In this document: piece by piece, positions 35,394-44,143 of the stretch | Position numbering within the stretch: the stretch's first letter is position 1 | How the letters are laid out: every line of letters starts with the position of its first letter | From: Durusdinium trenchii | Lineage: Eukaryota > Sar > Dinophyceae > Suessiales > Symbiodiniaceae | DNA length: 64,000 nt | Direction of reading: 5' to 3' | NCBI GenBank assembly: GCA_963970005.1 | Contig: CAXAMN010021951.1 | Span: 824,895-888,894, forward strand | Position numbers and translations under genes: made by a program | The notes under the pieces: generated by a model | Seen by the model: only the letters and a program-made list of their open reading frames with translations | The model's database searches: none | Told to the model about the DNA's origin: nothing

Positions 35394-35675
35394 TTAGCAC
35401 TGCTGCAAAACAAACATGCCAAAAAACGTCCATTGATCCATCCAAGGAACAACTCGAATCTTGCCATCCTCTAAATTGGCCAGCTTTACGTACCAGGGTG
35501 GTTGGCCTTCTTCCAGAATATCAGTCAAACCAATCTTCCAAAACGACTCGGCAGGATCGTTAACAATCCATTGGCCCGGACGACATAAGTTCACGAAGCA
35601 TTGCCTTGTCAGGCAACAAACACTTGTATAACAACTGCCATCATCCTTTTGTGGTCTAAATGTGGGGTTTGTCAA
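35394..35675 (-). CDS. Probable exon of an unidentified protein
   Basis: The frame reads FVNLCRPGQWIVNDPAESFW, KIGLTDILEEGQPPWYVKLA and NLEDGKIRVVPWMDQ, with a balanced mix of hydrophobic core and charged residues. It is one of the most protein-like frames in this region. I recognise no domain. It lies on the same strand as the neighbouring candidate exons. Confidence 0.4.
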   Translation of the reverse strand: MTNPTFRPQKDDGSCYTSVCCLTRQCFVNLCRPGQWIVNDPAESFWKIGLTDILEEGQPPWYVKLANLEDGKIRVVPWMDQWTFFGMFVLQQC

Positions 35676-36851
35676 AGCAATATGAATGTATCATGTGACA
35701 ACGGCCTGCGCCCGATTGAGGATATACAAATATATGTTTATTTATCTATTTATGTGTGTACCTGAGAAGGGAGGGGGCTTTCGCCTCTGTAAGAAGACAT
35801 CAACATGGCAACGGGGGGGTGAAGTCGAGAGCGTACTGGAACAGTGTCAAGAATGGCGAAATAAAAGGCAGAGGTGGAGAGTCGTAGTAAAGGGAGTGGG
35901 GTGCCCCACCATCCCCACAGCATTCTGTTCCCTCTCCTGCTCTCACAGATCACACAGTGTCTTCAGAGACACACACCTCCCTGTCATGCCTGCTCAACAC
36001 TCTGACTCAATGGCCACCACACGCACATCCTTTCTTGCATCCCGTGGTCCCCTCTTTCCTATCGTTGACATAAACGTGATATATGTATCCATACACCTTA
36101 ATGTTGGCTATCCAGCGCTCTGCCTAAAGCTCTCACACTGACAATGTCAGTACCATGCCAATTTCTGAAAGCTTTGGTCCGAAGGGAGCAGGCCTTTCGC
36201 TGCTGAAGTCGTCCCGTCTCACATAAATCCCATCCAGCTGGTGCAAAGTCCCCTTCACTTGCACACTCACCTGAGAACTTTCAAGGAGTCATCGCGCTAA
36301 CAATCTATTGCTGATGCCAATACTCTCGTCCCAAATGAGTGCGCGCTCAAGGAACCATGTCTGTCAAAAAACAGACACGCGATAACGTAAAAACTGGTGC
36401 GGGACATGCAAAGCTCTTGGCTTCTCCAGCTCTTGACGTTCTTGTAATGGCACGAAACAGTTTGCCACAAGAGAATAGAATGAGTACCCGAAGAAGACTC
36501 TGGGGGCGCATAATACGTAGAATTTGTTGTGCCGTTCTCGATTCGTTTACACAATCAGTATAGACACTCCGTCTTCTTCAAGTTGCATCTTTCGCATCGA
36601 TGTAGTCACCGCGCATGCGCTGTAAGGGTGCCCCGCACGCTGCAAACGTGTGGCAAACCAACATCACATCTTCCTCATCTAGATCACCTTAGCCAAGCAA
36701 AAATCCTTGAAATTTCCATGGAAAGCAAGGGTCTATGAGAAAATCCCAGCATCGATAAATGGGAGTTGGCTGAAGAAAATGAAACTTCCAGCGAATAAGG
36801 TTCTCAGACTATTCAATCAAACTGACCCTTCTTCAGCTTGGAAACCGTTCT

Positions 36852-37094
36852 TCAAGTATTCCAGGAAAGCACCAAAAACCCAAGGTTGCAATTTGTCCTG
36901 TGAGCAGACCACTTCACGGATTCGCGCGTTTGATTTCCGTCGAGTTTTTTCCCGTCCTTGTTGGGCCCAAGCAAAACAGAAGCATACCGAGGGTCGCTGG
37001 AGAGTGACTGGTGCATCCGCAAGACCTGAATGAAGCGAAAGGACTCCATCAGCAACGTTGTCATGGAGCCCGCACGCCCACTACAAATAAACAC
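36852..37094 (-). CDS. Possible exon, unidentified
   Basis: The frame contains MTTLLMESFRFIQVLRMHQS and DPRYASVLLGPNKDGKKLDG. A second frame through the same DNA (GLHDNVADGVLSLHSGLADA) is also open and plausible, so the correct phase is uncertain. A likely acceptor is 'tttatttgtag' near 37083. No domain is recognised. Confidence 0.3.
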   Translation of the reverse strand: MFICSGRAGSMTTLLMESFRFIQVLRMHQSLSSDPRYASVLLGPNKDGKKLDGNQTRESVKWSAHRTNCNLGFLVLSWNT

Positions 37095-37695
37095 CCTTTA
37101 GATCCCTGTTGTGTCTTTCCATGTTTGTACCGCCATTCTTGGAAGAGGGAAATGCTTTCAACCTCCTTCAAAATTAAGGGCTGTTCGTTGTGATAGGTGC
37201 TAGTGCTTCTCGTGTTTACACGCATATAATGTAGATGTAAATATTGTATCGTGGTAAGAGTCCAAAGTTCTAAACCAAGCAATGGCGTGTCCCCGCCTTT
37301 GTTCCTCGCCTGACCCACCGAAGAGATGACACCAAGGTCTCCAAGGTGAGCTCACAGCCACGATCTTTCAGAATATCGATGATTTTCCACTTGCACTGCT
37401 TCCCTTGGCCACACTGGGGTGCTCAATGCGCGCGAATGAGCAGGCTGACCGGTATTGGAAGTTGAACTAGAAACAATTGGAATAACCGCTAGCGGACATT
37501 TTAAGGGCTTGTCATGTCTAATGTCCAGGCTTGTTTTGCTATCCACAAACCTGTCCATACAATATCATAAAGATCATTAGGCTCTCAACACAATCACACA
37601 AAGCTCTCCCTGCACCCTACACACCTCTCGACAAGTGTTAGCTTTGGTCGAGTGCCATTGCGGTCTGAGAAACACTTCACCCAATTCTCCAAGGT

Positions 37696-37945
37696 TTATT
37701 TGCTCCAACTTATGTTAGGTCGATCTGTGCCCAATACTGCCAAGTAGCAAATGGCTGTAGATATCAAGGACCTCGCTTTGAAGACCTTTGACAATGACGG
37801 CATCCCATCAATCTCAGCCCGAAGCTCCAGCTTTAACCGGAAGCAACACTGCTGGTCCTTCGGCACGTTCGTGAAATTGAAAATGTGCCTCTGGTCCCTT
37901 AGCATCAGCGGAGAACCGGGAGCGACTTCTGCGCGTCTCAATCAA
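37696..37945 (-). CDS. Probable exon of an unidentified protein
   Basis: After a candidate acceptor ('gagacgcgcag', near 37937) the frame includes PLMLRDQRHIFNFTNVPKDQ, QCCFRLKLELRAEIDGMPSL and SKVFKARSLISTAICYLAVL, ending at a stop near 37696. The composition is clearly protein-like. It is the last candidate exon before the copia insertion at 38225, which may therefore lie within an intron or the 5' flank of this gene. Confidence 0.4.
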
Positions 37946-38218
37946 GAGGTAAGTCTTGCTAACTCGGATACCTCTCTGTGGTTCCTAAATCTTTGTCGAG
38001 CTTGCTTTGATTCGACATGATTCGACAAATGTTGGTTCTACATGATATAATTTGGCTGCCAACAACGCCACACACAAACACGTGCGCCCATGAGCTGCAG
38101 GAGAGCATGAACCAAGTTGATCGCAGCTTGTCAAAACAGTCTTGTATGATCCTGTTCCAAACTGCCTAACTTGCAGTGTGAGCTCATATTATACAAACAT
38201 GTATGTATATATATATGT

Positions 38219-38224
38219 ATATTA
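38219..38224. other. Target-site duplication, left copy (ATATTA)
   Basis: ATATTA directly precedes the left LTR and is repeated at 46606-46611 directly after the right LTR. A 6-bp duplication is near the usual 5 bp for Ty1/copia integration; flanks are AT-rich, so one base of ambiguity is possible. Confidence 0.8.
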
Positions 38225-38526
38225 TGTGAATTTCGAACCTTTCCAACCAGGTCCAGAAGGTTCACCATCCTTGCCCGCAGACCTTAGGCACGAGGTCGTA
38301 GGGCGGCGTGGGCGGGCCTTGCATGGTCTTGATCCAAAGTCGGTGAGGACACCGACGAGAGTTCCGAAGTGGTGAGGACACCACCGTTCGTTCAAGCAGA
38401 GGCGGCTGAAAACAAGGTTGGGCACTGGGAGGTGTGCTGTTTGCTAGTTGAGTTGCAAGCTTGGTTGTGTTGCTTAGCGCAGGGTGCGCTGTTTGCAAGT
38501 TGTTGCTACCAATTGTGAATTCCACA
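38225..38526 (+). repeat. Left LTR (302 bp)
   Basis: Starts TGTGAATTTCG and ends AATTCCACA, an imperfect terminal inverted repeat with TG/CA ends. It is identical to the right LTR except for T instead of C at 38435. The LTR should contain the element promoter and, in its second copy, the 3'-processing signals. Confidence 0.97.
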
Positions 38527-38527
38527 T

Positions 38528-38539
38528 TGGTAGCGGAGC
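38528..38539 (+). other. Primer binding site, complementary to initiator Met tRNA
   Basis: TGGTAGCGGAGC starts one base after the left LTR. Its complement is a tRNA 3' end ...CUCCGCU-A-CCA. The implied U72 (pairing with A1) is characteristic of eukaryotic initiator tRNA-Met, the usual primer for Ty1/copia minus-strand synthesis. Confidence 0.8.
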
Positions 38540-38781
38540 ATCCGCTCCTGCTCCAGCTGTCAGAGAACTGCGACGCTTGATCTTGTTGGCTTGACGTCGA
38601 GTTGCACTAGAAGCATTGTACATTGGCGTGTGAGGTCACTGCTTGTACATTGGTCGAGTTGGCAAGTCGTTAGCAACATTGATACATTGAGTTGTGGTTG
38701 GTTGACATTGCTACATTGGATTGGTGCTTGGTTGAGCATTGATTACATTGATTGCAGTGGAGGTGGCTTGAGCCATCTTCC
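38540..38781 (+). promoter_or_regulatory. Untranslated leader with ACATTG repeats
   Basis: The 242-base leader holds about ten copies of 'acattg' or 'gcattg', often in 'tacattgg' context, spaced irregularly. No ATG occurs in the Gag frame here. It might be a packaging or structural element, which is inference. Confidence 0.45.
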
Positions 38782-39780
38782 ATGGAATCAGGCGCCGCAG
38801 TTTAAGCCTGGCGAGACAGACTTGACTGAGTGGACGAAGAAGGTCGAGTTCCTGGCTCAGTTGTGGCCACCTGAGCATTTGCAGCACTTGGCCCCTCGCA
38901 TAGCCCTTCAGTGCGAGGGATCTGCCTTTCAAAGGGTTGCTCGCTTGGATCCCAAGACCCTGCGAGTTGGCAGTCTGGAAGGAGTGAAGTCCATCGTCGA
39001 AGCTCTCGGAGGCATCTGGGGGAAATCGAATCTCGAAAGCAAGTTTGAGAGGTTCGAAAGGGCCATCTACGGAACAGTTCAAAGGTCAGATGAGACCAAC
39101 GAAAGTTACCTGGCCCGACATGATCACCAGTTTGAAGAATTGTTGGGTATGAAGGTTGGCATTGACGAGTTCCGTGCATACATCTTGCTGCGGAATTCCG
39201 CCTTGAGCTCCGAGGACAAGAAGAGGTTGATTGTTGAGTCGTCCGGATCCTTGGAATATAGAGATGTTGTGTCCAACCTCAAGTTGCTCGGCAGCAAGTT
39301 CTTCCAAGAGGTGCATGCTGGAAAGGTCACTGGAGGTCGCACAAAGACCTACGAGGCCAACGCATTCATGGCTCAGGACACCATGGGAGGTGACGTCATG
39401 CCAGAAGATGCTGCGTTTCAGGCGGAGGACCGGAACGAAGAAGAGCTGATTGAACAGTGGGCCAACGAAGGAGACGAGGACGCTGCATTGGTCATGGAAT
39501 ATGAACAGTCGATGCTGGACGCCATCCAGGACGACGCCGACTTAGCACTGTCGTCAACGACCTATGCTGAAGCCCGCAAGAGATTGGCAGATCGTGTGAA
39601 GAATCGTGGATTCTGGCCTTCGAGTGGTGCCAAGGGAAATCCCGTGGCAAGGGCTGGGAGAAGGGCAATAAGGGTTACTCGGGGAATCGCAATCCGGGAA
39701 ACCGAAAGACTCTCCAACAGAGGATCCTAGAGAGCTCATGTCGCCTTTGCGGCCGCCGTGGACACTGGAAAGCCGAATGC
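38782..39780 (+). pseudogene. gag: copia Gag with CCHC zinc knuckle (two frame breaks)
   Basis: The first ATG after the leader (38782) opens with MESGA, and one base out of phase the protein continues QFKPGETDLTEWTKKVEFLA, so a break lies near 38797. The capsid-like part runs to about 39625 and is helical, with DETNESYLARHDHQFEELLG at the position of the conserved Gag core. After a second break near 39628 the nucleocapsid part follows: a Gly/Arg/Lys-rich stretch and the knuckle CRLCGRRGHWKAEC (39739-39780; C-x2-C-x4-H-x4-C). Gag forms the particle and binds element RNA. No ATG exists near the start of the long open frame, which favours 38782 as the natural start. Confidence 0.8.
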
Positions 39781-40500
39781 CCAGATCGCGGACGATCCTC
39801 AGAGGCCAACACGGCCACGGCTCCCACGCTGGTGACTTTGGAGGAAGGGATTGATGCCCTTCCACTGGAGTTTCTTGAGCTTCCAGAAGAGCCCATCGCA
39901 ACTGTGCCTGTTTTGTCAAGTTTTTCGTGTTTTTTGGGATCACAGGGGATTCGTATCGGGAATAATGACGGGGAGGTCATTGAGAAACCTGATACTGGGG
40001 AAGATGAACTCATGCATGAATTCAGGAATAGAGCATCCAAGCCGCCTCTAGCAGAGATTTTGACCAGCTCAAGTGAATCAACGTTGAGCCGACAGCCTGA
40101 AGCCGATGCCAAGTCGCATTTTGCGATCTCAAATTCGCTAGGTATCATCGATACAGGAGCCTCAAGACAGTCATAGGAAGCTGCTTCGTGGCCGGATTGA
40201 TCAATAATCTGTCAAAGGAAGTTCGACAACAGGTGTCAAGGTGTCCATGTCATGTCAAGTTTCGTTTTGGAAACCATGGTACTCTTGAAAGTCATCATGC
40301 ATTAGTTGTGCCCATCGGAAAGCTGAAGTTGAAGATAGCCATTGTACCAGGTATGACACCGTTTTTGTTGTCGAACACGCTGTTCCGAGCCGTCGGTGCC
40401 ACGATTGACACTCGCCAGGGTTTGCTTCACAGTTCACTGTTGAAAAGATCCATCCCCATCCAGGTCAACTCACGAGGACTATACGTCCTAGACTTGAATG
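39781..40500 (+). pseudogene. copia aspartic protease (frame break after active site)
   Basis: The frame that contains the zinc knuckle continues through an acidic linker to GIIDTGAS, the retropepsin active-site motif (catalytic Asp codon 40150-40152). Immediately afterwards the frame is lost; the next frame has VIGSCFVAGLINNLSKEVRQ and a beta-rich region (HHALVVPIGKLKLKIAIVPG, GLYVLDLNEL) as expected for the rest of the protease. The break is at about 40157, consistent with one missing base or a -1 shift. The protease would cleave the polyprotein into mature parts. Confidence 0.8.
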
Positions 40501-42476
40501 AACTGGCCAAGCCCTGCAGTGACACCTCGGCCGAAAGCTTTGCAGACACGTTCCATGTGTCCGAGACGCAAAAGGGGCCAGCAGTTTGCAAGCCTCGAGA
40601 AGACAGACATCAAACAAACGAAAACGGTAAGACATCCGAACCTCAGACCAAACCGACACCGAAGCCATCCGTCCGGGATCTAATTGATCGATTCGAAGAA
40701 CATTCGAATAGGCCGGATCGAGCTGTGCCGTCACGATCGAGTTTGAATCCGAAGCATCACGTTCCAGAAAGCCAAGTTCCGAAGTTCTCCTGTTCGAGCA
40801 CGTGCGGGTACCCTCGTCCACCTGTGATCGTCGATCGCCATGCCACCGAAGACCGACATGCTCGCTCGCCTGACCCGTGTACAGCAGATCTCACAGCAAG
40901 CAGCCGACGAGATGTCACTAGCGGAGTTCCAGCAGCTTCCAATCGAGGAACAGGGACAGCAGCTAGTGAAGTTCGGCAAGGCTCACACTGGCAAAACCTA
41001 CGAGCAGCTGTGGGAAAACGAGCCACAGTATGTGAAGTGGTTCGTGAGCAAGTATCAGACGAGCACCAAGGGAGAGCATCAACTGCTGATTCACTACATC
41101 AACCGTCGCATCGAGGATCTCGAACAGCAGGAAGAAGTCCAGGTCCCGACTCACTGCGCCACACCGGCCAAGCCGAAAGCCAAGGCCGGGGCATCGAGTG
41201 CACAGATGCCTGTGACCCGTCGGGATCTCGAAGACTTCCAGGCGGACCAGAGCTGGGAGCCCATTGGGGAAGTCATCGAAGAGCCGGAAACGATCTATGC
41301 CGACATGGCAGCCCTCCAGAATCGAATGCTGTCACTGGAGAGTGCACTCCAGGAGGTGGTAGCGCACCTTCGAAGTTCATGACCACAGACTGGCTAGACA
41401 CTTTTGAGACTTCTCCTGGGTTGGTAGTTCAAGATCACGAAAGTGCCAAACAGCAAGACAAGCTCCACCGAATGATTCGAGAGATCTCAAGAGAAGCCAA
41501 GTCTGTGCAGGATCGTTGCCAGAGTTCGTCCGACGCCTGCCTGGTTCACTTGGTTGAAGTCTTTTGTCATGAAAACAGTGAACTGACAAAGCAGGTTCAG
41601 AATCTCAATGGGAAAGCTGTTCGTATGAGCCTAAGCCAAGGGGACCTCAGTACTCCCGACGGTCGAAAAACTCTGTTTGAGATCATGTTCGTGAACAGGC
41701 CACGAAACGTATGGTACAGCCCGACATGTAGCCCATGGTGTGCATGGAATCGTTTCAACGAACAACGATCGATTGAGCTCTTCGAACATGTTCAACATGA
41801 ACGAGACTCCCATCTGTATGAACTAGCTCTGGGTATCGTGTTGTTGAGAATCACCCGAAGTCAGGGCACACACCTCCATTGGGAACAACCTCGGCAATCC
41901 CTGATGTTCAAAACTCCAATGTTGCATGAACTGTTCGAGGTCACACTAGAAGCCCATTTCGACATGTGCAATGCAGGGGACCTCAAGTGCCCAGAGACAG
42001 GTTTGCACATTCAGAAGGGCATGGCAGTTCGAACGACATCAATCGACATGCATGACGCCCTCCACGGGCGCACGTGCCATCGAAACCATGAGCACCGGGC
42101 CATTGCTGGATCGATCAAAACCCACGAAGGGAGGATCTCATGCAGTTCGTTCACCGAGAAATATCCTAGGAAGTTTGCTCGAAGAGTGGCCAAGTTGATC
42201 ACGAAGGTAAAGCAGAAGGAATATGTTCCAATCCTAGTGAGCCACGCTCGAGATCATCCAGAGAGGCCAGAGGAGATGTCGAAGCGACCTCGCATCAATC
42301 CTCCTCCCAATTCTTCGAATGCCCGACAACCTCCAACTCCATTGGAGGTGCTGAATGGAACTGTGAAGCGCCGTCGCATCGACGGAAAGACCGCCGAGAA
42401 AGACATATCCTGCGGACCAGTCACGACAACAAAAGCTAGAGACCATCCTCGAGAGTATAAAACCCATGCTGCGTAG
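40188..42476 (+). CDS. copia polyprotein segment: protease C-terminus, linker, methyltransferase-like insert
   Basis: This 762-codon frame starts inside the protease and has no stop for 2.3 kb. Its first 200 residues look real (GLYVLDLNEL, SVRDLIDRFEEHSNRPDRAV). The stretch at 40840-41382 in this frame has the composition of a shadow, while another frame there is coding-like. From about 41390 it is coding again, with a helical segment and then a domain with NVWYSPTCSPWCAWNRF, HLYELALGIVLLRI, THLHWEQPRQSLMF and FDMCNAGDLKCPETGLHI. That order resembles a C5-methyltransferase fold (Pro-Cys-like loop, then a Glu-Gln-Pro block like ENV). It ends with basic sequence. The function of the insert is unproven. 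Confidence 0.6.
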   Translation: MAGLINNLSKEVRQQVSRCPCHVKFRFGNHGTLESHHALVVPIGKLKLKIAIVPGMTPFLLSNTLFRAVGATIDTRQGLLHSSLLKRSIPIQVNSRGLYVLDLNELAKPCSDTSAESFADTFHVSETQKGPAVCKPREDRHQTNENGKTSEPQTKPTPKPSVRDLIDRFEEHSNRPDRAVPSRSSLNPKHHVPESQVPKFSCSSTCGYPRPPVIVDRHATEDRHARSPDPCTADLTASSRRDVTSGVPAASNRGTGTAASEVRQGSHWQNLRAAVGKRATVCEVVREQVSDEHQGRASTADSLHQPSHRGSRTAGRSPGPDSLRHTGQAESQGRGIECTDACDPSGSRRLPGGPELGAHWGSHRRAGNDLCRHGSPPESNAVTGECTPGGGSAPSKFMTTDWLDTFETSPGLVVQDHESAKQQDKLHRMIREISREAKSVQDRCQSSSDACLVHLVEVFCHENSELTKQVQNLNGKAVRMSLSQGDLSTPDGRKTLFEIMFVNRPRNVWYSPTCSPWCAWNRFNEQRSIELFEHVQHERDSHLYELALGIVLLRITRSQGTHLHWEQPRQSLMFKTPMLHELFEVTLEAHFDMCNAGDLKCPETGLHIQKGMAVRTTSIDMHDALHGRTCHRNHEHRAIAGSIKTHEGRISCSSFTEKYPRKFARRVAKLITKVKQKEYVPILVSHARDHPERPEEMSKRPRINPPPNSSNARQPPTPLEVLNGTVKRRRIDGKTAEKDISCGPVTTTKARDHPREYKTHAA
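40840..41382 (+). CDS. Nested ORF inside copia, ExoX C-terminal-like motif
   Basis: A 180-codon ATG-initiated frame (ATG 40840, TGA 41380) lies wholly within the long open frame above, shifted by one. It reads as a real protein: an N-terminal helix (MLARLTRVQQISQQAADEMS), a motif FGKAHTGKTYEQLWENEPQY followed by VKWFVSKYQTS, a linker rich in Ala/Lys/Pro, and a C-terminal coiled coil (ADMAALQNRMLSLESALQEV). The GKTYEQLW...YVKWF pattern resembles the small domain found at the C-terminus of exodeoxyribonuclease X-like proteins. A stop (40825-40827) precedes the ATG. It is either a true overlapping gene or a segment displaced by two compensating frame breaks. Confidence 0.5.
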   Translation: MPPKTDMLARLTRVQQISQQAADEMSLAEFQQLPIEEQGQQLVKFGKAHTGKTYEQLWENEPQYVKWFVSKYQTSTKGEHQLLIHYINRRIEDLEQQEEVQVPTHCATPAKPKAKAGASSAQMPVTRRDLEDFQADQSWEPIGEVIEEPETIYADMAALQNRMLSLESALQEVVAHLRSS

Positions 42477-43127
42477 AGTAGGAAAGCCCGACCTCAATGA
42501 CCCAGTCATCATCCAACAACTACAAGAAGTTTTTCCGGAGAAACACATCAAACGAGTCATTGCACGCAAGGGTTCTGATAGAACAATTGGTCCCCCCCAA
42601 GATCTTGTGAAGAACGAAGCACCATTCCGAAAAGCAATTATTGTAAGTAGGATTGATGCATCAATTCGAGTTGAACAGGACTGGGAATTTTGGCGAGAAT
42701 TGTCGAATCGGCAACTGATTAGACCATCGCACGCCGCCAGAATCAATGTGACAATGTTCGCTGCCAATCGAAGTTCCGACAATGAAAGGACCTCGAATGG
42801 CTGTCCGCCAGCGTTGCCAGAGACCGCCAGTGAACCGGCAAGTCAAGCACAGACGCATGATGCGCCGAAGAACTTGGAGGACCGTCACCAGGACAGTAAT
42901 CCATGCAGTGTCCCACGAATCACTACAAGCCAACAAGCCGACCTCAGAAGTGAAAAACATGGTCCCAAATTCCTACAGTTGTCCCCAGAACAGAAGACAT
43001 TCCTGATCAAACTCCACCAAAACCTGGGACATCCTAGTCATGCCCGTCTCAGCCAGGTCCTCCGAGAACAGGGGCATGCCCCATGCCTCAGCCATGGAAT
43101 CCTCGACATGAAATGTTCGACATGTAC
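42421..43127 (+). pseudogene. copia integrase N-terminal region with HHCC zinc motif
   Basis: Coding resumes in a third frame near 42421 (KLETILESIKPMLRRVGKPD) and runs to the HHCC zinc-binding module: His 43015, His 43030 (HQNLGH), Cys 43114 and Cys 43123 (CSTC). In Ty1/copia this module starts the integrase. The frame is lost directly after CSTC, and the catalytic core continues one base out of phase. The region before the zinc module (HGPKFLQLSPEQKTFLIKLH) is the typical GAG-pre-integrase linker position. Confidence 0.75.
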
Positions 43128-43129
43128 CA

Positions 43130-44143
43130 ATGAACAACAACATACAACAACCCAAGGTACAGAGAACTGCAACCATCAAGGATGACCTCGATTTCAATGA
43201 TCGAATAGGAATTGATGGAGTCACGTACACTGCCCTCAGTGGAACAACATACCATTTCTACCACATAATAGACTATGGAACAAATTATCATGTTGCATGT
43301 GCATCACCAGGCCAAAGCAGTCAGGCAGCGATTGAAGCACTCGTGACAGGTTGGTTCCAGTGGGCTGGTGCTCCAATCGAACTTCACACCGATGCCGGAA
43401 CAGAATTCACGTCTCGTGAATTCTCCAGCATGCTGACACAGTTCAGTGTTCGATCCATTGTAGCAGCTCCCGGAGCACATTGGCAAATAGGAAAGGTTGA
43501 GCGCCATGGACACATCCTGCAAACCATGCTTCGTAAGTATGAGCAGGATTTCCCCATAGTGTCGTATCAGGACCTTCAAGTTGCGTTAGCACAGTGTACA
43601 TCATCAAAGAACGCATTGAGTCTTAAGTCAGGATATTCCCCAGACGTTTTGACATTTGGGAAGACACTCAGGGTCCCTGCGTCAATCACATCTGACTACA
43701 GTCTCCCATCCCACCTGTTAGCAGAGGAAGATACCCAACAAGGCATCCAATTTCGAGAAAAACTAGCCAAGCGAGAAGCCGCACGAAAAGCATTCCACCT
43801 GGCCGACAACGATGCCAACCTTCGGAGAGCCATGCTGCATCGAACACGTCCGAACCGCGGCACGTATGCAGCCGGCGCATGGGTGATGATCTGGAGGCAA
43901 ACGCCGTCCACCCGCGGCTGGATTGGACCAGCCCGGATCATCCAACAAGAAGGGCAGCATTGCATATGGTGCAACCACATGGGAAACCTGGTCAAAGTGT
44001 CACCCGAACATGTCCGAGAAGTAAGTGCTTTAGAACAGTTGAATATTCCACAAAGAATCAATGCTATCCCAGGAATAGAGGAAGAAAGTGAAGTGAGAAA
44101 CAGCAGACAAACTGAAACAACTCCAACGGAAATCCAAGCTTAA
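43130..44143 (+). CDS. int: copia integrase catalytic core and C-terminus
   Basis: The DDE catalytic triad is visible: Asp at 43214 (IGIDGVTYT), Asp at 43391 (HTDAGTEF) and Glu at 43499 (IGKVERHG), with 35 residues between the second and third, the exact spacing of retroviral-type integrases. The C-terminal part has KRIPLANDNA-like helices replaced here by REKLAKREAARKAFHLADND and a beta-rich piece (GAWVMIWRQTPSTRGWIGPA, RIIQQEGQHCIWCNHMGNLV) typical of the DNA-binding end. An in-frame TAA at 44141 separates it from RT, although the frame is the same, so one substitution would have created this break. Confidence 0.9.
   Translation: MNNNIQQPKVQRTATIKDDLDFNDRIGIDGVTYTALSGTTYHFYHIIDYGTNYHVACASPGQSSQAAIEALVTGWFQWAGAPIELHTDAGTEFTSREFSSMLTQFSVRSIVAAPGAHWQIGKVERHGHILQTMLRKYEQDFPIVSYQDLQVALAQCTSSKNALSLKSGYSPDVLTFGKTLRVPASITSDYSLPSHLLAEEDTQQGIQFREKLAKREAARKAFHLADNDANLRRAMLHRTRPNRGTYAAGAWVMIWRQTPSTRGWIGPARIIQQEGQHCIWCNHMGNLVKVSPEHVREVSALEQLNIPQRINAIPGIEEESEVRNSRQTETTPTEIQA

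Noticed and set aside
38222-38525. ORFs inside the LTRs (repeated at 46235-46604)
   Set aside because: They are identical in both LTRs and have no coding features.
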